Below are positions 19,341 to 29,198 of a stretch of DNA of 64,000 nt, in pieces. This DNA is from Clostridia bacterium (GTDB taxonomy: Bacteria > Bacillota > Clostridia > TANB77 > UBA1234), in assembly GCA_017539905.1 (NCBI GenBank), contig JAFYBZ010000014.1, positions 1 to 64,000 on the forward strand, in the 5' to 3' direction. Each line of letters begins with the position of its first letter. The stretch's first letter is position 1. A program made the translations under genes and the position numbers. Under the pieces are notes generated by a model, which did no database searches, was not told the DNA's origin, and saw only the letters and a list, made by a program, of their open reading frames with translations.

Positions 19341-20163
19341 TTACTTTTTGGCTACATGCAAGCCTTTTGCCGATATTTTAATATCTATTACATTCATAGC
19401 TGTAAGTCTATCAATTTCCTTCTTTAATTTTGCCTTAAAATCGGCTAAAGCAGGCTTAACTACTACACCATATTCAACAATAACATCAATATAGATCATT
19501 ACTCCATAAGTGGTCGTTTCAACATTTACTCTTTGAACTTTATAAATTGCATCAACATTCTCTGAAACGTGCTCTATTATAGCCTTAAATACATTATCAG
19601 ATATGTAATATTTGCCCAAATAACTAAAAGTAGGTCTTATAATAGACTTTTCCATCATTACTGGAGCCGAGTTTCTATCTTTCCATCTAAATATTTGAAG
19701 TGGATCTAATAAATAACCCGAAAAGTCCTTTTTTAGCTCAAATGTAGGTACTGGAATAACATGCTTTCCACCTGACATTCTTGCACTTCTTGCTGCTGCT
19801 ATCTCTTCTGGTGATGATACATCTTCTATGTAAATTGTCTCTGTAATCTTTGGTAGTTTAAGGTTTTTAACTATTTTTTGCACCATATCATCTGAAGTAC
19901 CAAGTATCAAAATGCTTTCAGGCTTTTCTTCTTCGAAAACCTTTTGCATTGCCTCTACTTGCCCATCAAATGAAAACAAAGCTCTTTTAACCGCTTCAAT
20001 CTTAGTTGCTGCTTTCTTCGCAGATTCGCCACAAATAACCTTATTACCCTTAATAAGAATAGCATCATCGATTATATATTCAGTTTTTTTCATTTTTGCG
20101 ACCATTTGAGCACGCTGACTTTTACCTGTGCCGGCTTGGTCCAACAAATGCATAAACTATCAT
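19341..20163 (-). CDS. P-loop NTPase with Asp23-like C-terminus, frameshifted near start
   Basis: The natural start appears to be the ATG at 20163 (AAAGGG upstream), giving MIVYAFVGPS. One extra C (complement of 20133/20134) then throws the reading frame off. The other frame resumes exactly with GTGKSQRAQMV and runs about 265 residues to the stop at 19341. Together they restore a Walker A motif G-P-S-G-T-G-K-S. The C-terminal 80 residues (TTTYGVMIYIDVIVEYG ... KKEIDRLTAMNV) resemble an Asp23/Gls24-type domain. The only in-frame start after the break, at 20153, would give an N-terminus that lacks the first Walker glycine. Function unknown. Confidence 0.65.
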
Positions 20164-20182
20164 TTAAAAACCCTTTCTTGTG

Positions 20183-20812
20183 CTATTTAAGCATTTTTAT
20201 ATCGTCTTTTATAAATATCTTTCTAAATAGTTTCGGTACCTTTTGGATTTGACCATATAACTCTGCATTATTAGTTTGAAGCTTTGTAACTTCTTCTTTC
20301 AATTTTGAAATCTCTTTTTCTTGTTTTTCAACAAGTCCTTTATAATCTAATACTAAGTCTTTAGCCTTACCTACTTTTGCATTTTCAGCTCTTAGAGTTG
20401 CTATAATACTTTGTAATCTAATGTTTTCTTCTCTTAGTCTTGAATCTGGCATGCTATTATACTTAGAAGGTTTAATATCTGGCTTAACATCTAAATCTAA
20501 GTCAATTTCTTCAACCATTGGTCTGTTCTTAGACTTAGGTTCTTCTTTGACTACAACATCTTCTGGATGATCAATTGCATCTTTACCATATGCGTTTTCA
20601 ATAGCAGTAATAACCTTATCCAAAATATCATATGTTTTATCGTTTAATTTTTGTTTTTCAAGTGGAATACTAGGATCTACAACTATAGAATCATCCTTTT
20701 CCATTTTTGTAGTTATTTCATTAAGCAAATCTTTTGGTATTAAGCTGTATTCAACTTCAGAAAGGCATTGTAAAACTAAATAAGCCTCATAATACGCTTT
20801 TGACTTTGTCAT
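20183..20812 (-). CDS. Coiled-coil protein of unknown function
   Basis: A 209-residue cytosolic protein I do not recognise. The N-terminal 75 residues are helical (YYEAYLVLQCLSEVEYSLIP). A charged linker follows, then a leucine-heptad coiled coil from about residue 125 to 185, and a basic end (LFRKIFIKDDIKMLK). It lies 20 nt upstream of the P-loop/Asp23 gene and is probably cotranscribed with it. Confidence 0.65.
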   Translation of the reverse strand: MTKSKAYYEAYLVLQCLSEVEYSLIPKDLLNEITTKMEKDDSIVVDPSIPLEKQKLNDKTYDILDKVITAIENAYGKDAIDHPEDVVVKEEPKSKNRPMVEEIDLDLDVKPDIKPSKYNSMPDSRLREENIRLQSIIATLRAENAKVGKAKDLVLDYKGLVEKQEKEISKLKEEVTKLQTNNAELYGQIQKVPKLFRKIFIKDDIKMLK

Positions 20813-20900
20813 TTGTATACTCCCCTTAAGATATAATAACTCCTTTTACATTATACCTTATAATAGGCTAAAAATCCTTAAAGTAACATAATCTTAATAT

Positions 20901-20939
20901 TTTGAGGTGCTTTTCTGTAAGTGTCCCAAAAAAGCACCT
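20901..20939. repeat. GTAAGTGTCCC hairpin repeat, copy 2
   Basis: AGGTGCTTTT (20905-20914) pairs with AAAAAGCACCT (20929-20939) around the loop CTGTAAGTGTCCC. The 3' arm overlaps the rpsO terminator stem, so the element has either supplied or replaced part of that terminator. In the loop strand it reads in the same sense as copy 4 read on the minus strand. Confidence 0.8.
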
Positions 20940-20959
20940 AGGAATAAATTCCTAGGTGC
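20934..20959 (-). terminator. rpsO terminator
   Basis: A perfect 12-bp stem, GCACCTAGGAAT (20934-20945) with ATTCCTAGGTGC (20948-20959), is followed on the minus strand by TTTTTTGGG, directly after the rpsO stop. Confidence 0.9.
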
Positions 20960-20966
20960 AAATTAA

Positions 20967-21221
20967 TTATTTTCTTAAGCCTAATCTTTCAACGATTGAA
21001 CGATATCTTTCAATATCGATACTTTCTAAGTACTTAAGTAAGCTTCTTCTTTGTCCAACCATCATAAGAAGTCCTCTTCTTGAGTGATTGTCTTTTTTGT
21101 GAACTTTTAAGTGTTCTGTAAGATGAGCAATTCTCTCTGAAAGCAAAGCAATTTGTACTTCTGGAGAACCTGTGTCACCTTCATGTGTTTGATACTTAGC
21201 AATAATTTCTTGTTTTGTCAT
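20967..21221 (-). CDS. rpsO: 30S ribosomal protein S15
   Basis: An 84-residue S15. The signature [20 protein letters not shown] and the rRNA-binding [19 protein letters not shown] are intact. The ATG has GGAGGTG upstream. A TTG one codon earlier is a less likely start. It is monocistronic with its own terminator; in most bacteria S15 represses its own translation, but I see no distinctive leader fold here. Confidence 0.97.
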   Translation of the reverse strand: MTKQEIIAKYQTHEGDTGSPEVQIALLSERIAHLTEHLKVHKKDNHSRRGLLMMVGQRRSLLKYLESIDIERYRSIVERLGLRK

Positions 21222-21346
21222 CAAAATGCACCTCCTTTAAAATATTTAAATATTTGCCATAAGTCCTAGAAAAAGTGGTAAATCTTAATCCACGGCTTAG
21301 GTACAGGGTGTATTTTAGCACCTATGGACAAGAAAATCAAGCTTTT

Positions 21347-22198
21347 TTATTTGTTTTCCTTGAAATAAAAGCTATATTCCACGGTTTTATCGCCATCTTC
21401 CTTCTTAATGCTTACATTATCAGGGATAAAGAAGTCAGATTTTATAGCATATTCAATGCTTAAAGGAAGCTTTTCTCCTTTTTTGATAGTGGATTTAAGC
21501 TCATTATTAACCTCCATTGAGTCTCCCAAGCCTATATTAACCTCATTAATTGTTATATCTGAAAACCACGAAATATTCTCAATATATCCATTTAACTTAA
21601 CATCATTTATAGAAATCACACATTCGTCAATATGTAATAAAATGTCATCTTTTTTGAATTCTTGGTCTCTATAAGAATAAACATAATCATCAGGAGAAAT
21701 AAAGAAGTTCTCCGGTGCATATTTATTTACAAATAGAAGATATCTTGTCCTAATTGGTTCATCCTCTTCAAAAATAACATGCGCTACATAACAATAATCA
21801 TTTTTTGCATTTATATCTTCTACTTCAAGTTTTGACCAGTCAATTGCTTGTGCATAAGCTGTATATTTTTCATAATCACAATACTTTTTATACTCATCAG
21901 TTAGCATATTATATGCAGATTCATAATCATGATTGATCAAATATTTTTTATATTTATCTACAGATAGTTCTTTTATTCTAATAGTTTTTTCTATGGTAAG
22001 GTTGGTTTCTATTCCCGAACCAATCTTTTCTAAAATATTATCGCTAAAATGAGCATATTTATTTTTTGTGTATAGCAAAACTATCGCAATTATATAAGCA
22101 ACTAAAAGAAAAGAAAAAATCTTTTTAAGTCTTTTAGTCGACTTTGAATTAGGGCTTACCTTTTTGAATAAGCCTGATTTGTTTTCGTTTTCAGACAT
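21347..22198 (-). CDS. Membrane-anchored protein of unknown function
   Basis: A 283-residue protein with a basic cytoplasmic N-terminus, one transmembrane segment (about residues 27-44) and a large extracytoplasmic part. A helical region (YKKYLINHDYESAYNMLTDEYKKY) precedes two beta-rich segments resembling small immunoglobulin-like or NTF2-like extracellular modules. I cannot name the family. The start was chosen at MSENENKSG, after TAGGTGAT. It appears monocistronic. Confidence 0.65.
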   Translation of the reverse strand: MSENENKSGLFKKVSPNSKSTKRLKKIFSFLLVAYIIAIVLLYTKNKYAHFSDNILEKIGSGIETNLTIEKTIRIKELSVDKYKKYLINHDYESAYNMLTDEYKKYCDYEKYTAYAQAIDWSKLEVEDINAKNDYCYVAHVIFEEDEPIRTRYLLFVNKYAPENFFISPDDYVYSYRDQEFKKDDILLHIDECVISINDVKLNGYIENISWFSDITINEVNIGLGDSMEVNNELKSTIKKGEKLPLSIEYAIKSDFFIPDNVSIKKEDGDKTVEYSFYFKENK

Positions 22199-22250
22199 AC
22201 ATATCACCTACATTTATTTTAAATTAAGCATAGTTAAATTGCAATAAAAA

Positions 22251-22282
22251 TTCGCATTGCTGAATTCATTTAGCAATGCGAA
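22251..22282 (-). terminator. terminator of the P-type ATPase gene
   Basis: TTCGCATTGCT (22251-22261) pairs perfectly with AGCAATGCGAA (22272-22282), followed on the minus strand by TTTTTATT. Confidence 0.88.
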
Positions 22283-22297
22283 TCTTTCTATTAATAA

Positions 22298-25243
22298 TTA
22301 CTCACTTCTAGTACCGTTTAATTTAAATAATTTCATTACTTCAACAATTAGCACAGGTGCGAACACTAAACCTACACATTCCCAAATCTTGCTTGATGGC
22401 AATACAGGAATTCCAAAAATATTTCTTATTGCTGGAATTAATAATACAGCAAACATTAAACATGCATCAATTGCAATTGCCAAGAACAGTAATTTGTTTC
22501 CACCAATACCAGTTCTAAATAAAGACTTCTTCGAATTTCTTATATTAAATATATGCACTAACTCTGAAAATGCTAAAACAATAAATGCCATTGCCTGACC
22601 AATTTTAATTTTAATCTGTTCTATAGATAATTCTTTCTTTCCACTGTCCAAATACTTTACATATGAATCGTAATAATTTCCAACCTTTACTCCGTTAATT
22701 CCATATAAATCTATTTCACTTTCATAATACTTTGATTCAAAACCGCCAAGTTCAAAATACTTATAATGGTTGGTTTCATCTCCGCGCCTAGCATATATTT
22801 CATGTTCTTCTCCAACACCAAACCACATATCATTTTTCATTACATTATTAATTTCAACTGGATCAGTCGAAATTCCTATTACAAATGCTGTCAGAGCTAA
22901 AAGTCCAATCATAGCACCTTGATATATAATTCTCCAAGTCATTCCTCTTGTGAAAATACCTTTTGTTTTTAAAGGCTTACGATTCATTATGTCTTTTTCA
23001 GGTGGATCAACTGCTAATGCCAAAGCAGGAAGTGAATCTGTAACTAAGTTTATCCACAATAAATGCACGGGTGTTAATACTTCTATTAATCCTAAATCAA
23101 TTCCAAATGCTTTACTAAAAACTGATGCTAATACTGTTGCTAAAAATAATAGCACTACCTCACCAACATTTGATGAAAGTAAAAATTGAATTGCTTTTAA
23201 AATGTTATCGTAAATTCTTCTTCCTTCTTCAACAGCACTTACAATTGTTGCAAAGTTATCATCAGTAAGAATTACATCAGCTGCTTCTTTTGATACGTCA
23301 GTACCAGTAATTCCCATTGCACAGCCAATGTCAGCTTGTTTTAATGCTGGTGCATCATTTACACCATCACCAGTCATAGCAGATATTTCTCCTTGCTTTT
23401 GCCATGCCTTAACAATTCTAACCTTATTCTCTGGAGATACTCTAGCATAAACACTAATACTTCTAATTCTATTCTCAAGTTCTTCTTGAGACATTTTATC
23501 CACATCTGCGCCTAATACTGCTTCATTCTCATTCTCAAGAATTCCAAGGCTTCTTGCAATCGCTACTGCTGTTGCTTTGTGATCACCAGTAATCATTACT
23601 GTTTTGATTCCTGCAGTCTTACATTTATCAACAGCTGCTTTAACTTCTACTCTAGGCGGATCAATCATTCCAACCATGCCAACAAAAGTTAAATCCCATT
23701 CTATTTCTTTCATTTCTTCTTTTGAAGGCATATGATCTAATTCTTTATACGCCATAGCAAGCACACGAAGCGCTTCACTTGCTAATTCATCATTTTTTTC
23801 ATCTAATGTTGTTTTATAATTTGAAATATCATTTTTAACTTCGCCATTAATAATATAGCTATTGCATCTTTCTAATAATTCATCTATGCCACCCTTAGTA
23901 TAGACAAAATATTTTTCGTCATATTTATTAACAGTAGTCATTAATTTTCTTTCACTATCAAAAGGAACTTCTTCTACTCTTTCATGGTCTTCTAATTCGT
24001 CTATGCTATATCCTTGTTTCATTGCAAGTGCGGTAAGAGCTGTCTCGGTTGGATCTCCTTGTAGAGAATTATCTTCTGCAATCTTAGTATCATTACATAA
24101 CACGCAGACATTTATAAGCTTATCAAATTCATCTGATTCTTCAACGTCATTGTTTGCATCATAAACTTTATTATTTACAAATACTTTTTGAACAGTCATT
24201 TTGTTTTGTGTAAGAGTACCCGTTTTATCTGAGCAAATAACTGTAGCACTTCCCAATGTTTCTACTGCAGGAAGCTTCTTTATAATGGCATGTTTCTTTA
24301 CCATTCTTTGCATACCAATTGCCAAAACTATAGTAGATACCGCAGCAAGTCCTTCTGGAATAGCAGCAACTGCAAGTGATACAGCAGTCATTAAAATCTT
24401 TAAATAATTAACTTCTACTCCATTAATTTTTTGAGTTATAACACTAAACACAAATATAAATGCGCAAATAACTAAACATGCCACTCCTAATGTTTTACCA
24501 AGTTTATCTAGCTTTTGTTGTAAAGGTGTTTCATTATCAGTTGCTTGTGTCAAACTCTCAGCTATTCTTCCAACTTCTGTCTTCATTCCAGTTTCAACAA
24601 CAATAGCTCTTCCTCTACCATAAGTAACAAGTGATGAAGAATATAACATGTTACTTCTATCACCTATTCCTACCTCTTTATTTCCTAAAGTACCATTATC
24701 TTTTTCAACTGGAACTGACTCACCAGTTAAAGAAGCTTCTTGAACTTTTAAATTTATAGCCTCAACAATTCTACAATCGGCTGGTATATAATCACCAGTT
24801 TCAAGTATTACAACATCTCCTGGAACTAATTCTCTAGATTGTAATACTGATAATTCACCATTTCTAATAACCTTAGCAGTGTGTTGGCTTAATTTTTTTA
24901 GCGCCTCTAAAGACTTTTCTGCTTTATTTTCTTGAGCCACACCTATAATTGCATTACATATAATAACTACCATAATTATTATTGTATCTGTAAAGCCTTC
25001 TCCATTTTGCACACCAACAATTGCAGATATAATAGCTGCGATTATTAACACAACTACCATAAAGTCTTTAAATTGTTCTAAGAACTTTATAAAAAGGCTT
25101 TTCTTCTTGCCTTCCTTTAATTCATTATATCCATATTTTTCTATCTTAGATGCCACTTGTTCATCAGTAAGACCAGTTTGGCTATTAGTCTCTAGATTCT
25201 TTTCGACATCGTCTATTATTTGGTTGTACCAGTTCTCATTCAT
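22298..25243 (-). CDS. P-type ATPase, Ca2+-transporting (P2A/SERCA-like)
   Basis: A 981-residue cation pump, full length. It shows the actuator TGESVPVEK, the helix-4 ion site PEGL ([10 protein letters not shown]), phosphorylated Asp at about residue 339 ([10 protein letters not shown]), the nucleotide-binding KGG ([11 protein letters not shown]), [10 protein letters not shown] and the hinge [17 protein letters not shown]. The C-terminal six-helix cation ATPase domain is interrupted by an unusually long extracytoplasmic loop of about 80 residues (around 835-915). The PEGL and overall layout favour Ca2+ over Na+/K+ or heavy metals. Monocistronic. Confidence 0.93.
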   Translation of the reverse strand: MNENWYNQIIDDVEKNLETNSQTGLTDEQVASKIEKYGYNELKEGKKKSLFIKFLEQFKDFMVVVLIIAAIISAIVGVQNGEGFTDTIIIMVVIICNAIIGVAQENKAEKSLEALKKLSQHTAKVIRNGELSVLQSRELVPGDVVILETGDYIPADCRIVEAINLKVQEASLTGESVPVEKDNGTLGNKEVGIGDRSNMLYSSSLVTYGRGRAIVVETGMKTEVGRIAESLTQATDNETPLQQKLDKLGKTLGVACLVICAFIFVFSVITQKINGVEVNYLKILMTAVSLAVAAIPEGLAAVSTIVLAIGMQRMVKKHAIIKKLPAVETLGSATVICSDKTGTLTQNKMTVQKVFVNNKVYDANNDVEESDEFDKLINVCVLCNDTKIAEDNSLQGDPTETALTALAMKQGYSIDELEDHERVEEVPFDSERKLMTTVNKYDEKYFVYTKGGIDELLERCNSYIINGEVKNDISNYKTTLDEKNDELASEALRVLAMAYKELDHMPSKEEMKEIEWDLTFVGMVGMIDPPRVEVKAAVDKCKTAGIKTVMITGDHKATAVAIARSLGILENENEAVLGADVDKMSQEELENRIRSISVYARVSPENKVRIVKAWQKQGEISAMTGDGVNDAPALKQADIGCAMGITGTDVSKEAADVILTDDNFATIVSAVEEGRRIYDNILKAIQFLLSSNVGEVVLLFLATVLASVFSKAFGIDLGLIEVLTPVHLLWINLVTDSLPALALAVDPPEKDIMNRKPLKTKGIFTRGMTWRIIYQGAMIGLLALTAFVIGISTDPVEINNVMKNDMWFGVGEEHEIYARRGDETNHYKYFELGGFESKYYESEIDLYGINGVKVGNYYDSYVKYLDSGKKELSIEQIKIKIGQAMAFIVLAFSELVHIFNIRNSKKSLFRTGIGGNKLLFLAIAIDACLMFAVLLIPAIRNIFGIPVLPSSKIWECVGLVFAPVLIVEVMKLFKLNGTRSE

Positions 25244-25435
25244 ATAAACGCCTCCGACTACTATGATACCTTTTTATTATCATTTTTTCAATAATTTAAC
25301 AATTATATAAACTTATTGAAATAATAAGTATTACGAATAAATAAAATTTCTGTTACATATTTAAAAATGGCCAAAAATGGTATATAATAAATCCAGGATT
25401 TGTTCAAGGTTCCAAAAGTGAAAGTAGGTGACATA

Positions 25436-25873
25436 ATGGAACAATACATTTTGTATATTTGGGGTGCAGTTGCCTTGATCATGATCGTTCTTGAAGTTGC
25501 TTGTACAGGTATACTTCAAATATGGTTTGCAATTGGAGCTGTTTGCGCAGCCGTAGTTGCATGGTTTCAGCCCGCAAATTATTTATTACAACTATTAGTC
25601 TTCTTTTCAGTATCTGGGATATTATTACTGATTGGAACAAAACTATTAAGCAACAAGGCTAAAAAGCCTAACAAGAATCCAGTATTTTCAATACTAGATA
25701 AAGAAGCTATTGTTACTAAAGAAATCAATAATCAAGATGGTGTTGGTCAAGTCTCAGTCAATGGTGAAATGTGGTCAGCAAAGTCTAAAGAAGACGAGAT
25801 TATTCCAGAAAACACTAAAGTTAAAGTATTAGAAATCGATGGTGTCAAAGCCGTTGTCGAAGTTATCAAATAA
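25436..25873 (+). CDS. NfeD-like membrane protein
   Basis: A 145-residue protein with two or three N-terminal transmembrane helices and a C-terminal OB-fold domain (IVTKEINNQDGVGQVSVNGEMWSA), the NfeD pattern. NfeD proteins partner with stomatin/SPFH proteins in membrane quality control. The chosen ATG follows AGTAGGTGA; an earlier frame start is unsupported. It is followed 18 nt later by the SPFH gene. Confidence 0.9.
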   Translation: MEQYILYIWGAVALIMIVLEVACTGILQIWFAIGAVCAAVVAWFQPANYLLQLLVFFSVSGILLLIGTKLLSNKAKKPNKNPVFSILDKEAIVTKEINNQDGVGQVSVNGEMWSAKSKEDEIIPENTKVKVLEIDGVKAVVEVIK

Positions 25874-25891
25874 ATTTAGGAGGTATTTAAA

Positions 25892-26836
25892 ATGGAAGGA
25901 ATTGGAGTATTATTTATTTTATTTTTAATTGTCATCATTGCCGCTATCATTTGTTTAATAAAAGGTGTTCGTATTATTAAACAAGGTGAAGTTGGTATTG
26001 TTGAAAAATTAGGAAAATACCACAGAACAATTGATGCTGGTTTAAACTTTGTTAATCCAATCTGGGATAAGGTTCGTACCGTAATAATTAAAGAGCTTAC
26101 AATGGACGTTCCACCACAAAACGTTATTACAAAAGATAACGTTACAATTTCAATTGATACTGTTGTATTCTACAGAATTACAGATCCAACAAAAGCTGTA
26201 TATGCTATCAACGATTTAAGACGTTCAATTCAATATATGGCTCAAACAACTGTAAGAAATATTGTTGGTAAAATGGAACTTGAAGAAATCTTAGCTTCTC
26301 GTGATACAATCAATTCACAATTAAGAGAATCACTTGATATAGCTACTGACCCATGGGGATGTAAAGTAAATAACGTTGAGATTAAAGACATTGTTCCTCC
26401 ACGTGATGTTAAGGAAGCAATGGAAAAACTTATCACAGCTGATAGAACAAAGAGATCTTCTATCCTACTTGCTGAAGGTGAGAAAGAATCTGCAATTCGT
26501 ATTGCTGAAGGTCAAAGAGAATCAAAAATTTTACAAGCTGATGCTGAAAAAGAATCAAACATTAAGAGAGCTGAAGGTGTTAGACAATCTCGTATCCTAG
26601 AAGCTACTGGTGAAGCCGAAGCTATTGAAAGAATTGCTCAAGCTAAAGCAAAAGATATAGAACTTCAATATGAAGCTTTAAGAAATGCAAATCTTGATGA
26701 TAAAATGGTTGCAGTTAAATCTCTTGAGACTCTTAAAGAAGCTTCTCAAGGAGCTGCTAACAAAGTATTTATTCCATTTGATACAACTAAAACACTTGGT
26801 TCACTTGGAACAATAAAAGAAGCATTTAAAGATTAA
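25892..26836 (+). CDS. SPFH/band 7 (stomatin-like) protein
   Basis: A 314-residue protein with one N-terminal membrane segment, an SPFH domain (KQGEVGIVEKLGKYHRTIDAGLNF at about 31-54, then the band 7 core to about residue 190) and a long charged helix (KESAIRIAEGQRESKILQADAEKE). This is the paraslipin/QmcA layout. It forms membrane microdomain oligomers together with NfeD. AGGAGG precedes the ATG and an intrinsic terminator follows the stop. Confidence 0.94.
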   Translation: MEGIGVLFILFLIVIIAAIICLIKGVRIIKQGEVGIVEKLGKYHRTIDAGLNFVNPIWDKVRTVIIKELTMDVPPQNVITKDNVTISIDTVVFYRITDPTKAVYAINDLRRSIQYMAQTTVRNIVGKMELEEILASRDTINSQLRESLDIATDPWGCKVNNVEIKDIVPPRDVKEAMEKLITADRTKRSSILLAEGEKESAIRIAEGQRESKILQADAEKESNIKRAEGVRQSRILEATGEAEAIERIAQAKAKDIELQYEALRNANLDDKMVAVKSLETLKEASQGAANKVFIPFDTTKTLGSLGTIKEAFKD

Positions 26837-26842
26837 TTAATA

Positions 26843-26871
26843 AAAAAGAGTCGCCGAAAGGCGACTTTTTT
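26843..26871. terminator. bidirectional terminator between SPFH gene and rseP
   Basis: GTCGCC-GAAA-GGCGAC (26850-26865) flanked by A6 and T6 lies between the convergent genes and can stop both. Confidence 0.95.
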
Positions 26872-26872
26872 A

Positions 26873-28129
26873 TTATCCAAATAATTTGCTTATATCTCCA
26901 ATTGTTACATATATCATTAGTATCATTAGTGCTGAGAAACTTATTAATGTTAGTACTCCTTCTACTGATTTGCTCATTGGCTTTCCTCTAACTGCTTCAA
27001 TCAAGCAAATAAGTATCTTTCCTCCATCAAGTCCTGGTATTGGAACTAAATTCATTATTCCTAAACTTAAGGAAATTGCAGACATTAAGTATAAAAACTC
27101 TAATGCACTTTCTGTCTTTGTTATTTCACTACTTATACCAACGATACCAGTTAATTCAACATTCTCTGTATTACCTCGTATTAAGTTTACGATGCCTTCT
27201 ACATTTGCTCTTAAATAACTTTTGGTTTCATTCCAAGCAAGTGACATATTCTCAAAGAATTCAGCATCTTTTATGCTTTCTAGTTCTATATCAAATGTTT
27301 TTCTTTTAACAATCTTAGGCTTAATTGTTTTCTCTGCTTCTACTCCATCGCTTAATACAATAAGCTTTAGTTCTTTTCCTCCACTTGATTTAATTGCAGT
27401 AATTAAATCGTCAATTTCTTCATATTGTATTCCATTAATACTAATTATCTTGTCATTTGGTTTTATCTTAGCAGTATCTGCAACAGAGTTCTTAACTGTA
27501 TATGCTACCGTTCCATCAGTGTTAAAAGCAATTCCCGCATACCCTACTTCTTGATTTTCAATCGTAACATTCTTAAACTGTTTACTTCCATCAGCTTTAA
27601 TCAAAGTAAATAAAAATGTCTCTTTATCTGTTTCTGATATAACAGCATTTAAATCATAGTCATTATATATTCTTTTTCCATCAACTTTATAAATCGTGTC
27701 TCCTACTTCTAATCCATACTTTGTTAATGAACTTTGATTAGAATTGCTTGCAATCTTTGGAATAATATAATAATTAACATTCATATAAATCGAAAGATAA
27801 ATAATAATTGCAAAAGAAATATTAACGGTTACACCAGCAAGTAAAACTAGAATTCTTTGCCAAATCGGTTTGTTAGAAAAAGATCCTTCATCATTTGATT
27901 CTACATCCTCTCCTTCTAATTGAACAAAGCCTCCAAGCGGTATCGCTCTTAACGAGTATTCTGTCTCTTTACCTTTTTTATATAAAATCTTAGGACCAAA
28001 ACCAATAGAAAACTTATGAACTTTGATCTTGAAAAACTTAGCTACAATAAAGTGCCCAAATTCATGAATAAAGATCAATGTTCCAAGCAATACTATTACC
28101 TTCAAGACGCCCAGTAAAAAATTAAGCAT
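26873..28129 (-). CDS. rseP: Site-2 protease RseP/RasP
   Basis: A 418-residue intramembrane zinc metalloprotease. HEFGH near residue 23 carries the two His ligands and catalytic Glu; the third ligand is the Asp in NLVPIPGLDGG near residue 360. A PDZ-like domain pair occupies about residues 115-280. It cleaves membrane proteins such as anti-sigma factors within the membrane. AGGAGG precedes the ATG. It is the last gene of the pyrH-frr-uppS-cdsA group, where dxr usually separates it from cdsA. Confidence 0.96.
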   Translation of the reverse strand: MLNFLLGVLKVIVLLGTLIFIHEFGHFIVAKFFKIKVHKFSIGFGPKILYKKGKETEYSLRAIPLGGFVQLEGEDVESNDEGSFSNKPIWQRILVLLAGVTVNISFAIIIYLSIYMNVNYYIIPKIASNSNQSSLTKYGLEVGDTIYKVDGKRIYNDYDLNAVISETDKETFLFTLIKADGSKQFKNVTIENQEVGYAGIAFNTDGTVAYTVKNSVADTAKIKPNDKIISINGIQYEEIDDLITAIKSSGGKELKLIVLSDGVEAEKTIKPKIVKRKTFDIELESIKDAEFFENMSLAWNETKSYLRANVEGIVNLIRGNTENVELTGIVGISSEITKTESALEFLYLMSAISLSLGIMNLVPIPGLDGGKILICLIEAVRGKPMSKSVEGVLTLISFSALMILMIYVTIGDISKLFG

Positions 28130-28148
28130 TCTTCCTCCTATAAAGATA

Positions 28149-28168
28149 TGGCGCCCTCTTAGGCGCCA
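28149..28168 (-). promoter_or_regulatory. intercistronic GC hairpin between cdsA and rseP
   Basis: TGGCGCC (28149-28155) pairs with GGCGCCA (28162-28168) around a 6-nt loop. There is no T run, so it is more likely an mRNA processing or stability hairpin, or a weak attenuator, than a terminator. Confidence 0.6.
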
Positions 28169-28174
28169 CTGGTA

Positions 28175-29183
28175 CTAAATAAATTTTAAGATTATATAGA
28201 AAATAAAATAAACAAATGGAGCAACAAATAGCACACTATCAAATCTATCAAGCATACCACCATGTCCTGGCATTAAATTGCTAAAATCTTTAATATCACA
28301 ATATCTCTTAATTCCACTTGCTGCGAAGTCTCCGATTTGAGAAATAATACTAACTATAATACCAAGAATAATTAATAGTGGAATGTTAGTATAAAAACAT
28401 TTCTTTAGTTTTTCTTGCATCTCATAATCTGCTTGTGGATCATTGCTTGTAAATATGCTTGCAATTAATGATTTATTACTCTTTGCTTCTTTTATTTCTT
28501 GCTCTATTTCTTTAACTTCTTCTATTTGAACAATTGATGACATTCCTGTTGTTGTTTGTTCAAATTCCTTTATATTCATATTATTTAAACACAATGAATA
28601 TACCACGAAGAATATAACTGTTCCAACTACACCTGCAATGCATCCTTCAATTGATTTCTTTGGACTAATCTTTGAAAACTTGTGCTTTCCAAGCGATTTA
28701 CCAAAAAGATAAGCAAAAACATCTGAAAACCATGCACCACATAGGATATAAAAAATAAGAAATACTCCCATTGGCATCGCACGAGTTGAAGACAAAAATG
28801 CCACCATAAATACTGTGTAAATGTTGCCTAGTAACGTAATAGCAACATCAACAACATTAAACTTTAACTTACTCATTATTGATACACACATTCCAACAAA
28901 AATAACAAGTGGCATAATACTTGCACAGATTAATGCAAGAGTTGTAGTTTTAACTACTCCTACTGGTATCAAAAATAACGTACATAAATAGCCAAGTATT
29001 TTTATAGGCTTAAAGCCTTTCTCTTCCATTGCATGATAATACTCGTGACACATCAAAAAAGAAACAATCGCCATGCCTACATTAAAAAACAATGGTCCAT
29101 TAAATAGTTGTAAGCTATCTAAAAAGAATACGCACAAAAATATTAATATTCCCACAATCGTTGTTGCTACTCTTTTTCCGCAT
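28175..29183 (-). CDS. cdsA: Phosphatidate cytidylyltransferase CdsA, frame broken near start
   Basis: An integral membrane enzyme making CDP-diacylglycerol. The family signature S-x-[LIVMF]-K-R-x4-K-D ... H-G-G-x-x-D-R is complete at SGIKRYCDIKDFSNLMPGHG. The SD-linked ATG (AGGAG 8 nt upstream of 29183) opens a frame that goes wrong within about four codons. The main frame contains the expected N-terminus KRVATTIVGILIFL but reaches no normal start before a stop. Removing one base in 29173-29180 (the A5 run or the C) joins them. The alternative start is GTG at 29155. An unusual insertion of about 70 residues, rich in Glu and Lys, interrupts the helices near residue 180. Confidence 0.9.
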
Positions 29184-29198
29184 ATAACAATCTCCTAA

